Shown here: one piece after another, positions 23,956 through 36,199 of the stretch
How the letters are laid out: the number at the start of each line of letters is the position of its first letter
Position numbering within the stretch: the stretch's first letter is position 1
Source of the DNA: Euryodendron excelsum
Lineage: Eukaryota > Streptophyta > Magnoliopsida > Ericales > Pentaphylacaceae
Assembly: GCA_033060915.1 (NCBI GenBank)
Contig: CM065393.1
Span: 6,396,001-6,460,000 of the forward strand
Length of the DNA stretch: 64,000 nucleotides
Reading direction: 5' to 3'
Made by a program: the position numbers and the translations under genes
Notes under the pieces: generated by a model
Told to the model about the DNA's origin: nothing
The model's database searches: none
Seen by the model: only the letters and a program-made list of their open reading frames with translations

Positions 23956-26860
23956 CTTAGGTTCTTTTAATGGATTCAACAAGGACTTTTGCTTTAGGAG
24001 GGAGAAAAAACAAAAGATTGAGTTGGTGTACTCTTTTTTTCCCCCGCTATAGCGATTTATAGCTCCAAAAGTTAATGCTATTATATTGTACCAAATTACC
24101 TCGCTCTAATATGATTAGGCATATTTAGGACTATAAAATGAATCAAACTACTAGAGCTCGATACATTTTTGACTTGTGAAAAGTTCATTCAAAATTAGCT
24201 AGTTATATAAACAGGCCAAGCTTTAACACATATTAAGACTTGAAAATTTTTTAAGCTTGACTAAATTAAAAATTATTTAAGATTGGATCGAGAGTTAAAC
24301 AAGTCAAGATTAAACATATTTTAGAGCTCGTTAATATTATTAAACTAAGCTTGAACAACTCACTACTCAGTTAGGTTTATTTATAGCCCTAAGCATATTA
24401 TTATGAGTATATATATATATATAATATGGGTTTGCAACATTCAAGTTTCTTTGTTAAGAGTGTCAAAAGAATTCCTTAGATTTCTCTAGGAAAAATCTTG
24501 GGAGAATTACACTTTCGATGGACAAAAGACTTTTAAATGGGATTTAGGTTTTGCTGAAAGAGGATTTATTCACAAAAGGTTAACTGAAAATTAAGATTTG
24601 GTCATGTGTACCTGTCACAATCTCACATGTAGTAACCAAGTGTTAAAACATTATCAATTCATGTATGCATTATGTTATAGTTAAATTTTCGAGTGGTTGA
24701 GCAATAAAAGGGGTAGTATATTTTGTAAAAACCAGCAGTGACTTGTATACGTGACCCAATCTCAATTTTCAAGTAACCTTTCATGTAAGAATCCAATTTT
24801 TCCTAAAACTTACCATGCCTGGATACCAATTTAAAATAAAAAAATAAAAAATCCCTCAACCCCATTTTCAAATCCTCCCAATGACTTTTATTTGTTACTC
24901 CCATAAATTTTCAACCTCAATCGAGTGTTAGTGGACTTGAAGTATCATTCAACGCTTAGAGATTATGATGGGCCTTTTCATCTTGTTGCTCATTCTTAAT
25001 TTTGGGCTATGTACCCATGTTGCTTGATCTTTAATTATCTTAAACTTTGCGTCATGGTCCTCGGTCAGTTTGGTCCATGCCTATTAAGGTTTGATGATGT
25101 TTCAAGTTACTTAATGTTGCGATTTTTCAGGACTTCTTCTAATGCTATGTTAGATCTCAGAGGTAAGGAGAAACGAAGGGAAATGAAATTACTTACATGA
25201 TTCGTTTTTTTAACAGGAAATCAACCAAAAATAAAATAAAATTCTTGATAAATATTTATTCATTTACTTCCATTTGTTTAGCCCAACCAAACAAAATCAA
25301 GAAATTTTTACTTTTCTCATTTTATTTTTATTTGGTTTCCTTTTTCCTTTTGTTTTTCTTTCTATGAACCAATTCAAGAACCAAACACACCGTAAATCTC
25401 TAGAGATACTCCTACTCTTGTTTCCTATTCTCTTTTGAAACTAATTTGTACTACTTTTTATGATGACTTGAAGTTCTTTTTCCCAAAAAGAAAATTTGCA
25501 TCATGGACAAGAAACTAGAATGAGAGAGAGAGAGAGAGAGAGAGAATGTGTAGACTTGAGCAACCTGTCAATCGTTTTGAGAGCTTGTTATGGCTCAACA
25601 GCTTGAGTAATCCATTTAATTTCCTCTGGATTCTTTTGGACCTTGGCCCAAAACATGTAGAACAGCTCTGACCTCCTTGTTCTAAAAGCCCACCTCGATT
25701 ATCATGTCAGTTCATGAAAATGGCAGCGGACATGTAACATTGGTTTGAAAAAAATAAATATTAATGTTTTAAAATTCCGTCGCTTGGTACCAAGAAAGAT
25801 GAGTTTGGTACCGTCAAGATCGACTGTTCCGGTTAATACTGGATTTACCAAAAAATACTGGAATTTGTACATTTTATGCTAAAAATGATTTATATTTATG
25901 ATATTTGTACAATAGACTATTATGTTGTAAATACACCATTAGTGGATGACCACCATGATAACTAATTTATTTAATCTTTCATCCTTTAGTATGGTTGTAA
26001 CATCAATCTTTTGGTTTTCTCTCATTATGATCCATTGTGTTTATGTGCCTATAAGCTTTGAGAGATCAAAATTGTAAGTGTTAAAAAATGGAATAAGATA
26101 ATGGTTTCAGAGACCAATTGTTTGAATGATTACTTTCTCTATCACCACAATATAGTTATTTATATTTCATTGATTACATAACACATTATCAGTATAAAAG
26201 CTCTAATTAATTGTTGTAAGAATTCTACGTATTTGATCTTTGAGAAGATAAGAAAACTTGCTACGGTTTTTTCTCTGTCTCTTCAACTAGTACACTATGG
26301 TTCTGTTATTTATTTTCTTTAACCTAATGTACAGTTTTTATTTATTCTATGACATGTTTTTTTCCCAATTCACAAAGAGGAAAAGGTATATAAACTACTA
26401 GTCTTATGTGGTATATAGTAGATAATGATCCTAAAAATCATGACAATATTGATGATCATGAAGATCAAGATCATATACTTAAAACTGTTTCACAAGGACG
26501 GGATTGCATCTAGAAAGATATTAAAACTCTTTCAAATCCTAGTAATTCATTTTTACTTGAAGAAAAATACCAAAAATAATAAAAGTAGAAATTCCTAGAA
26601 GTGATCAACTTACGTATCTTTTTTTTTTTTTTGATAAACAATCATTTTGTCGCTCTAACTTTGCCTCAGATTTCAATGTTATTCCTTAACTTTGATTTAT
26701 TCTATTTAAGCCCTCCAACTTTTAAAAGAAAGTCAATGCGATCCAACTTTTCAAAATAGGTAAGAAAATTAAAGATTTGTTATATTTTTGACCATTTAAA
26801 CTATAACTTAAAGTTACTTGACCCTTGTTGATACGCATTTGTAAGCACTCTAGAAGACTA
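23956..26860. other. AT-rich intergenic DNA with one MITE-family copy
   Basis: 25140-25400 resembles the intron 1 MITE family (atgttagatctcagaggta... to ...caagaaccaaacacacc). A (GA)n run lies at 25522-25545. No supported gene. Confidence 0.4.
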
Positions 26861-28018
26861 AAATATATCTAATTGGTCAATTTCATTATTGTAACCCCAT
26901 TGTGTTTCATAAGGTTGTTGCTTTTGGCTGAACTCTCCATGTTCTGCATGTGCTTTCCTTCTCTTTGCCTTATATTCTCTTCTACGTTCCTTATCATTGT
27001 AGATATATCTAATTGCTCATTTTCAATTTTCGTAAATGCAAGTAGAAATAAGTAAGGTGAAAAGCGTGCAGTGTCCATTAATCCCAAACCCCAATGTGGT
27101 GGAAAATTTTTTTAGGACAACCTAGAGGTAAAGGCTATAATTTTCAATTCAGATCTAACATCTTAGCACTAGAGAAGCTGATAAATAACTTAGAATTTGG
27201 GACTACGCATTTGCAAGCACACGAGAAGACTCTATCATGGCTTTCAATCGATGCCTTTCTATCAAAGAAGATCGATAAACAACTAAAAATGAGTAAAATA
27301 TTTTTCTGAAAACATTTTTCGAAAATCAAATGGAGCCTTGATGTGCATTAAGACATTTTTAAATAATCATTACGGCAGGATTGAATTCATTGGTTGATTT
27401 TGTGTTGACAATGGTTTAGTCTTGCCAGCAACAAATTGTTTCAAAAAAAACTTCGGCCCCACTCCCTTTCCTCTCTTGATTAACTAAACAAAAGGATACT
27501 TTCACTCCCTTCCTTCCTCAAACCCTAAACACTTTTCTTCTTGGCTTCCTCCTCCAAAGAAGATTGTTGCTGTTTGCATGAAATTTTCCTTAAACCCTAA
27601 ACACTCTCATGGTTTTGTTCTCTTGCCTTCCTTATTAGTATACATACCATAAATGACCGACATTTCTCCGTTTACATGAAATTTCACTGTTCAACTGAAA
27701 TATATCTAATTGCTCAACTTCACTATTGTAACCCAAATATGTGTTTAATAAGGTTGTTATTGTTGGCTGAACCCTCCATCTTCTGGTTGTGCTTTCTTTC
27801 TCTTTACCTTATATTCTCTACTACATTCCTCATTTGTATAGATCAAATAAACGACCGACATTTCTCTATTTAACTGAAATATTTCTAATTGCTCAATCTC
27901 GCTATTGTAACCCCCAAATGTGCCCGACATTTCTTAGTCTGAATGAAATATATCGAACTACTCAATTCAACATTGTAATCCCAAGATGTGTTCAATAAGA
28001 ACTTATGACTAATGTCCT

Positions 28019-28072
<54 letters not shown>

Positions 28073-30095
28073 GCAAAAATTTCTAAGCTCACCTTAAATA
28101 TTTTTTATGGCTAAAATTTCACTGTTTGATTGAAATACATCTGATGGCTTAATTTCATTGTTGTAACCTAGATAAAATAAACGACCGACATTTCTCTGTT
28201 TACTTGAAATGTCTTTGTTTAACTCAAATATATCTGATTGCTCAATTTCACAATTGTAACCCCTTGTGTTTAATAAGTTTATTGCTTTTGGATGAACTCT
28301 CCATGGTCTGGCTGTGCTTTTCTTCTCTATTCTTGATGTTCTCTCTTATGTTTCTCATTAGTGTAGATAAATCTAATTACTCATTTTCAGTTTTCATAAA
28401 AAAAAAAAAATTTTGTTCTATTTAATGTTACAAATTTTAAAAGAACTTGGATTTTGTTTCAAAATTTGGCTAAAATGATATTCTACTGATTCAAATTTTT
28501 TAAACAATTGTTTCAAGAAAGCTTTTATTGGTTAAAAATTTATAGGTTTCAATTTTTTAAATGTCCAATTTTTAAAAATATAATATTATAATTACAAACA
28601 TGTAAACTGGTGTATAACTACACTGTTAATTGGACTGTACAAGTTTTCTATTTGACTTAAATATATCTAATTGTTCAATTTCACTATTGTAATCTCAAGA
28701 TGTGTTTAATTAAAACTTTTGATTAATTTATACATCTTATCTAGCATAAATTTCTAAGTTCATCTATAAGTTTTTTCGTACGTCATATTGCAGGAGCAAA
28801 AGGAATCAAAACGCAAGCAATGCAGGTAGAAATAAGAGATGTGAAAAACGTGATGTGATTGGCAATCCCAAACCCTAATGTGGTGGAAAATCAATCAGGA
28901 CAGTCTAAAGGTAAAGGCTGTGATATTCAATTCAGATCCGACATCTTGGCACTAGAGAAGTTGATAAATAACTTAGAATTTGAGGATGGGCATCTGCAAG
29001 CACTCCAAAAGACTGAAATATATCTAATTGCTTAATTTCACTATTATAATCTCACCGTATTTAATAAGGTTGTTGCTTTTGGCTGAACTCTCCATGTTGT
29101 GGATGTGCTTTTATTCTCATTGCCTTATGTTTTCTCCTATGTTTCTTATTAGTGTAGATATATCTAATTACTCATTTTCAGTTTTCATAAATGCAAGTAG
29201 AAATAAGTCAAGAGAAAAATGTGCAGTAGTCGTCAATCCCGAACCCGACCGTGGTGGAAAATCAATTTCAAGACAGCCTAGAAGTAAAAGGAGTAATTTT
29301 CGATTCATAACCAACATCTTGGCACAAGAGAAGTTGATAAATAACTTAGAACTCGAGGATGCACATCTGCAAGCACTCCACAAGACTTAAATATATCTAA
29401 TTGCTCAATTTTACTATTACAACCCCACTGTGTTTAATAAGTTTGTTGCTTTTGGCTGAACTTTCCATGTTATGGCTATGATTTCCTTCTCTTTGCCTTA
29501 TGTTCTCTCTTACATTCCGCATTAGTGTTGATATATCTAATTGCTCATTTTCAATTTTCGTCAATACAAGTAGAGATAAGCGAGATGAAAAATGTGTTGT
29601 AGAAACCCCAACGTGGTTGAAAATCAATTTCAGGATAGCCTAGAGGTAGAGGTTGTAATCTTCAACTTGAATCTAACATCTTGGCACAAGAGAAGTTGAT
29701 AAATAACTTAGAATTCGGAGATGCGCATCTACAAGCACTCTAGAAGAGTTAAATATATATAATTGCTCAATTTCACTATTATATACCCACTGTGTTTAAT
29801 AAGATTGTTGCTTTTGGCTAAACTCACCATGATATGGCTGTGCTTTCCTTTTCTTAGCCTTATGTTCTCTCATATGTTCGTCATTAGTGTAGATATATCT
29901 AATTGCCCATGTTCAGTTTTCATAAATGCAGGTAGAAATAAGCGAGGCGAAAAACGTGAAAAATCAATTTCAGGACTGCCTAAGGTGAAGACTGTAATCT
30001 GCAATACAGATCCAACATCTTAGCACTAGAGAAGTTGATAAATAACTTAGAATTCGGGGATGCACATTTGCAAGCACACCAGAAGACCCCATTTT
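26861..30095 (+). repeat. tandemly amplified exon-plus-intron unit (about 365-375 bp)
   Basis: Each unit has an intron-like half (atatctaattgctcaatttc...ttggctgaactctccatg...cattagtgtagatatatc...aaatgcag) and an exon-like half with a recurring peptide containing GGKSISGQPRGK and LEKLINNLEFGDAHLQA. Full units start near 26861, 29014, 29387 and 29748. An exon-only copy lies at 28825-29013 and intron-only copies near 27690 and 28225. The last unit runs into the downstream exons of a decayed gene, so this looks like repeated internal duplication of one exon with its intron. Confidence 0.8.
28016..28072. repeat. (CT)n microsatellite
   Basis: About 57 bp of CT with one interruption. The same flank (aagacttatgatta...) plus CT run recurs at 36152-36197, so the microsatellite moved with the repeat unit. 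Confidence 0.95.
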
Positions 30096-31523
30096 GGCTT
30101 TTAATTGAAGTTTTCTATAAAAAAAAAAAAGAACGATAAAATCAAAATAAAAAAGTTTAAGGATGATGTTGTTTTGACAATTGAGACATACAACCCAAAA
30201 GATGATGCATTCAAGTTGGGAAAAAATAAAGTTTCTTTAACAAAAAAATAATATATTCTTGATTTTTAGAATATGTAATGGTGATAAAGACATGAAGTTG
30301 TTATATGCTGCCAAACCAAATACACCTTTTATAACAAGAAGATTCCATAAGATGAAAACAATGACAGCCCCATTGTTAAGAAATGTATGGATGGTAACAA
30401 TGAAAAGAAAGGCAAAGGAAGACATTGAAGGTGTGGCCAAATTACTCTACTTGTTCATTTGCATCATTCTACTCTTTGCAACAGGCGGTAATTTACTTGG
30501 GTAGGCCTTTGTACAATACATAGATGATTTAGAACACATCAATACAAATGCATGGTCTAAGGCGATAAGGAAATCCTTAATGTCTTTCATTAAGAAGAAA
30601 TACGGATCCCTATGAAAGGTTACAGGATGTGTAATAGCCTTCTTTGTAAGTGTTTTATCTACATACTATTTGTATTACATTTACTATTATCTAAAAGCTA
30701 ACCTAAAACTGATAAATTCTGTCTATGGTTACAGTATTGGATTTGTGAGCACACAAAAATTGTCAAAGCCATAATGAAAAATGCATTTTCGAGGTTCTTG
30801 AAATGGGATTTAAGAGATTTACACAAGTGCATGACAGAAATTTCATTGAAAAATCTACATTATGACGAGGTTAGTAACTTTATACAAATTATGTTATTAT
30901 CCTAAAAAGTGAAAGTTCTTTGTTGACAAGCACAAAATCTTCCGTCAATTCCATGTCATACAAGTATAGGCTGAAGAACTTCAGGAAAAAAAAAGATTAA
31001 GCATGAACTCATATCAGTAAATATAACATGTGAAGAAGAAGAAGAATGAAAAGAAGATGGAGGAGAAGGAGAACGAGAACGAGAAGTAGAAGCAGGGGAA
31101 GAAGAAGTGGAAGAATTTTTGGATCCAGTAGTAGAAGAGCACGTATTATACCTTTTTAGAATATGTGATGTGGTTATTCGTGAGGTCAATAATGAGAATT
31201 TTGCTAAACAATCAATGGATAAAAGCCATAAATAAGATTTGAAAAGAGAGATAAAGAAGCTGCAAGAAGAAAACAAGCAAGTTAAAGAAGCTTTTAAATC
31301 ATAGGAGCAGTTGATTGAACAATTAGAGGCAACACAGAGGGAAATGTAGCAGCTTCATGAAGAACATAAAGGAGAAGAAGAAGAAGGAGAAGAAAAAGGA
31401 AAAGAATTTGTGGACCTAGTAGAGGAATATTACGCATTCTCCCTTCTTGGATTATGTGATGTGATTGATCGTCCAGCCAATAATGAGAATTTTTCTAAAC
31501 AATCATTGCATAAAAGCCATAAA

Positions 31524-33348
31524 TTGTTGGTCCAAGTAGGCAACCCAAGAGGGGGGTGAATTGAATTTTTTAAAAATTAATAGCAATTAAGATTAATTAA
31601 AAAATTAATCTAATCAATAGAATAATGATCAAGATATATAAAATGGAATGTAATAAAAGGGAAATGAAAATAGAGCAATAGAAAGCACACCAAGAATTAT
31701 TGAGGTTCAACCACAATTCGTAGTTTAGGTCTTTACCCCAAGATCCCCTTGAAATCTTCTTCCACTATGCAATTTCCAATTACAAAGTAGGTACTGATTT
31801 ACCAAGTGCTCAGCTCACTTTTACACAAAAACTTCTTCCCAAGTTCTTCCAGCTACCACATGGTTTTGTTCAATATCCACTCCAACTTATAAAAGTTTTT
31901 CTTTTACAAGAGAACTCTCAAACTCTCACTTACAGGTGTATGAAGTTGTATACACGAAATACAAACTCTCTATAAAGAGTGGATAAGAAAATAAAAGCTC
32001 AATTAATGCCAAAATAAAGACAAAAGGAATGTTCAGATTTTCTCAGCTTGATCAATCAGTGGTTATTGTTTTTCTTGTCTTTCTTGTATATAAATGCAGT
32101 TGGAAGCTTATATATAAACCCTTGTATTCATTTTAGTTTGTTGGAGGTTGTTGGGGCTCATTTAATACAAGTCCAGCCCGTTATAACGTTAGAAAACTAG
32201 CCATTATTTTTTAGGTGTCGACACTTGGTTTCATGTGTTGACATATCTGGTCTGTATTTTCAAATGTTGTTCATTGCTTCCATATGTTGACACTTGATCA
32301 TGTTGTCTTTAATTTTTTTGCTTTTGTCTTCATGTGTCGACTCTTCATTTTCATGTGTCGACACATTGCCCAGAAAACTTCATTCATTCTTCCAATGATC
32401 AAGTTCAGCTTCAGCAATACTATACTATCTTCAAGGAGTCTTCTCTTTGGGATATGATGATTGATCAAAGTCTTTAATTCATCAAAGTTGTCCTCTATTC
32501 AATTTGGATTGAATTTATCATTTGATAATCATCTTTTCTTGGTTTCCTAACATCCAGAACATCATTCCATTAGTACTGAGTTCTTTTTCTTCATTGCCAG
32601 CTCTCTCTTTCTACTATTAATCACTTTTTCATTCATGTAGAGCTTTCATATTCATGATGCCTCATTACCGAATTCCTCTTTTTGTTGCACATCATTCTTT
32701 CTTCTTTAGGATCACTTTAATGAGTCTTTTATAGGCTTGATGAAGTCTACTCTTGAATATCTTCAATTTCTTTGAATACATATCATCTTCATTGACTCTT
32801 TACAATCCAAATGAAGCCTTTACTTGGATTCTTTGTAAAGATTATGTAATTATGATGAATTCTCTTCTCAAACATCTTCAATCTCTTCAAAAACAAGTCA
32901 TCTTCAATTGATCTTTGCACACTTGATGAAGTCTTCTTTTGAACACCTTCAATCTTTTTGACTGCAAGTCAATCTCATTAAGTCTATGCATACTTTAATG
33001 AAATCTTCTTTTGAACAACTTTAATATTTTTGACTGCAAGTCAATCTCATTGAGTCTATGCATACTTTGATGAAATCTTCTTTTGAACACCTTCAATCTC
33101 TTCGAATGTAAATCATTTGCTTGAAGTTGGAATAGGTGTCATTGTTCTGTTTGGTGCATTGTATGACTCTTGGTGCATTGTTTGAACTTAGCCTGTTGTG
33201 CATCCACTTTGACATGTATTAGACTTTAAGTGAAACTCTAAGCCGAAATTATAATCTTTATTAATCTGCACACTAAGCAAATGTATTAGTAAAATAACAT
33301 AAGATTTAGTTATCATCAAAATCAATATGGAGATCAATCTTGAGTCAA
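31524..33348. mobile_element. 1825-bp non-coding insertion element with 6-bp target duplication
   Basis: The element lies between two CATAAA copies (31518-31523 and 33349-33354). The uninterrupted sister segment at 31228-31233 shows a single cataaa, giving the pre-insertion state. Ends: TTGTTGGTCCAAG at the left; the right end reverse-complemented is TTGACTCAAGATTG, an imperfect inverted repeat. The opening 'caacccaagaggggggtgaa' word is, from memory, common in dispersed plant repeats. Inside are TGTCGACA palindromes (32215-32370) and a 72-bp tandem repeat. No transposase frame is present; superfamily unassigned. Confidence 0.75.
32868..33120 (+). repeat. 72-bp tandem repeat inside the 1825-bp element
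   Basis: gaacacctt/gaacaactt recurs at 32941, 33013 and 33085, exactly 72 bp apart, with a more diverged unit upstream near 32869. Each unit carries tgactgcaagtcaatctcat and tatgcatactttnatgaa. Confidence 0.85.
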
Positions 33349-35375
33349 CATAAACAAGATTCGGAAAGGGAGATAAAGAAGATGTAGGAAGAAAACATGA
33401 AATTTGAAAAAGCTTTTAAATCACAGGAGCAGCTAATTGAACAATTGGAGGCGGCACAGAAGGAAATAAAACAACTTTAGGAATAACATAAAGACATGAA
33501 TAATTCTACAACAAATATGATTGCCACTATTTTGCTAGTGAGGGAAAAGCTAGAGAGAAATAAAAAACCAAATAAGCCACCTAATTGTAGTTGAAACAAA
33601 TAAAGAGATATTGGTAAGTGATGGTCAAGAAGACAACTTGCAAGAACCTGAAGAACCATTCCTTAAGAGAGACAAATCATCACTAGTGTGAAAACGAAGG
33701 CAAACTGAACAAAATAAGGATAAAGAACTCCCTGAACAAAACAAAAAACAAAAAAATAAAAATATAGATAAGTTTGCAAATATTCTTGATTTTAAAAAAA
33801 AGCTATGAATTAGCAGATCTAATAAAAAGGGCAAACAAGGACCTGATGTAAACAATTCTATTATGAAAAGGACTTAGGATAATAATCATCCTAGAAATTC
33901 GTTGTCTAATCATTTGTTATTTGAAATATGTAATCATTTGTTATTTACTTCTACATTCTAAGTTTTTTGCATGGAGTGGAGCAGAAATTGGTATGTTTGT
34001 CAACCTTTAAGATCTACTTGATGTGATATGTGAAAAAGAGCTGTCAAACAATCTAAGTCAAGAGGTGCTCATTTCACATACAATTAATTGATATAAAAGA
34101 AATTTGGCTATTAACCAACAGATAAATTTCAGCCTTTGATGTTCATTTGTCTTGTTCAACTACTCTAATTAACATGGAAAAAATAACAAATATAAACAAC
34201 TACTCTAATCAACTTTGCTTTTATTAAATATGTATATTTCTCCATTAAGTTGACAAAGTAGAAGCAGTACTAATACTTTTGCAAATGGACATACTATGAA
34301 TGCAGGTCCTTGATTCGTTTGAGGAGTTTCTGGAACGTGATGAGAAAACAAAAGGTGCTAGTGAGGACTGGTCCTCCTTTTTAAGGAGCTTTTCTTGTTT
34401 AAGTCAATAAACTTTTATAACATTCCAAAGTTATTAACAAGAGCAACATGCACTAACTAAAAGTTACAAATATGATTGCAAATAGTAATCTTTAGAGACC
34501 GTAGATCATTGACTTAGCCAAAACTTGGTAAAACTCGTGGAGGCATGCCGGTATGTCCACTTTCCATTAAACTCAAGAAGCAAGATGAAAGGGAGCACCT
34601 CATGTCACTAAACTCTACTTGTCCTGGATACACGAGAGTGTATGTGGAGACACTACAACTCTCTCAAATCTCTATTAAGGAATGCCAAGTATCCTTATCT
34701 TGATGATGCAAGAGTAGTGGAAAGTGATGTCAATTAATTAAACTAATCCAAGAACAATTTTCTTCCTAAGAAAATGTTAACTAATTGAAATTTGGTGTTC
34801 AAAAACTAATTTTTGTTGTTAATATTCATTAGAAGCACTTCGTTGAAAAATATCTACAAAACCGTGTACAAGAATTGTCACGTAAAACATCCCAAAATTT
34901 TTTTATTGTAATATCAAGGAAGAAACCAAACATTCCATTGATATCCATCAAAGAATGCTCTCAGCAGGGAGCAGGCATCTGGAATATACATATTTCAAAC
35001 CATTTACACCAACAAAAAAAGAAGAACATGTGCTTAATAAGTTAATTATTTTGCATTGTTGATTGTGGAGTTCTTGTGTGCTACGCATGAGATAAATAGA
35101 AAATAGAAGGAATTAGCTCAGTTAAGCATCAATGATGCACAAATGCTTCGTCGAAAAATGGTTCATATGTTTCTGAATGATTACACAAGAATATAGAGTT
35201 TCGAGGACTATCAAATTCAATTCTTCAAAGTCCATTAAAAATTGATTGATTGTTGTATATTTGTATGCTTGTGCCCCGACATCTTGATACAACAAAAGTA
35301 ACGTATGTTACAAAACTAATGTCTTTTGAAATATTTTTTATTGCTCATATTAACTGTTGGAAGAAAAATATATTA

Positions 35376-35921
35376 GGGTTAATTACAATTTACCCCTTAC
35401 ATTTTACACCGAATTCCGTTTTAGGACCGTCATTTTTAGTTGTAACAATTAAGCCCTTACATTTATAGTTTATTACAATGTCAACCTTCTGTTAACTTTC
35501 ATTTAGAAAATAAAAGAAAACTTCACATATGACAAGCATGTTGCCTTTTTCAAGAGGCAAAGATGTAAAATCATTATTGTTTCTAATAATTTATCACAAA
35601 TTCCTTGTACATCACTCCAACATTATGAATGTAATCAACTTTGAGATGTATATAATATAATTAAACTTCATGTAAAAACTCTTGATTCAATTCACGTATA
35701 ATATATATGAGACTTTGGGATGAAAAAGGGCTGGGTTTTACATGTTTGTCCTTTGAAAAAGGTCATGTGGTTATCAAGTGCAATTTTGTTGTCAATTTTT
35801 CAAAAATTAGGTTGACATTGTAATAAATTAGAAGTGTAAGACCTTAATTATTATAATTAAAAGTGAAGGTCCTAAAGTGAGATTTGGTATAAAGTACAAA
35901 AGTGCAAAGTGTAATTAACCC
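35376..35921. mobile_element. Mutator-type MITE (546 bp) with 9-bp target duplication
   Basis: Ends GGGTTAATTAC...GTAATTAACCC open about 110-bp imperfect terminal inverted repeats (both arms carry ttta(g/c)gaccttc/gtca and ttattacaatgtcaacct in opposite orientation). A perfect 9-bp direct repeat AATATATTA flanks it (35367-35375, 35922-35930), the Mutator signature. There is no internal coding sequence. It sits within a stray intron-like unit of the 370-bp repeat (35940-36150). Confidence 0.9.
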
Positions 35922-35930
35922 AATATATTA

Positions 35931-36148
35931 GGTTAAACCTCCCTTTTCCTTAATTTATTCAAGTTCTGGCCATGCTTTGCTTCTCTTTTCCTTTGAGTTC
36001 TCTCCTGCCTTCTTCATTAATATAGATAAAATAAACGATCGAAATTTCTTTGTTTACATGAAATTTTCTATTTTATTGAAAAATATCTAATTGCTCAATT
36101 TCACTATTGTAACCTCAAGATGTGTTTAATAAAGACTTATGATTAAGT

Positions 36149-36198
<50 letters not shown>
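35931..36198 (+). repeat. displaced copy of the intron-like repeat half with (CT)n
   Basis: This carries ctggccatgctttgcttctctt, catgaaattttc, tatctaattgctcaatttcac and aagacttatgattaagtt, matching the units at 27.7-28.1 kb, and ends in the same (CT)n run (36152-36197). Confidence 0.7.

Positions 36199-36199
<1 letters not shown>

Larger units (their letters stand above)
31125..33480 (+). repeat. duplicated coiled-coil exon, second copy split by an insertion
   Basis: 31125-31365 and 31405-31523 plus 33349-33480 are copies of the same segment (gtagaag/gaata..., atgtgatgtg, aataatgagaattttnctaaacaatca, agagataaagaag, gaagcttttaaatca, gagcagntnattgaacaatt). Stop codons differ between copies, so both decayed independently. 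Confidence 0.75.
28790..35250 (+). pseudogene. decayed plant gene of mobile-domain / DUF1985-like type with coiled-coil tail
   Basis: Pieces in order on the plus strand: the repeated LEKLINNLEFGDAHLQA exon, ending ...KTPFWLLIE near 30110; a block at 30150-30245 (YNPKDDAFKLGKNKVSLTK); a block at 30250-30650 (IFRICNGDKDMKLLYAAK, TAPLLRNV, LLYLFICIILLFATGGNLLG, DDLEHIN, AWSKAIRKSLMSFIKKKYGS, KVTGCVIA); an intron from about 30645 to 30735; then YWICEHTKIVKAIMK (30737-30870); and an acidic, Glu/Lys-rich coiled-coil part (31010-31530, resuming 33355-33480). Frames are broken by stops and shifts at several points (around 30130, 30235, 30503, 30615). The order IFGI...GG...W...VTGC...YW-EH recalls plant proteins captured beside Ulp1-type proteases in transposons. 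That match is from memory and moderate. Not functional as it stands. Confidence 0.55.

Noticed and set aside
28016..28072. Functional CT-rich promoter element
   Set aside because: It is a plain microsatellite that recurs with the 370-bp repeat unit at 36.15 kb.
30956..31276. Minus-strand Ser-rich protein
   Set aside because: Antisense of the acidic GAA-rich coiled-coil exon of the decayed plus-strand gene.
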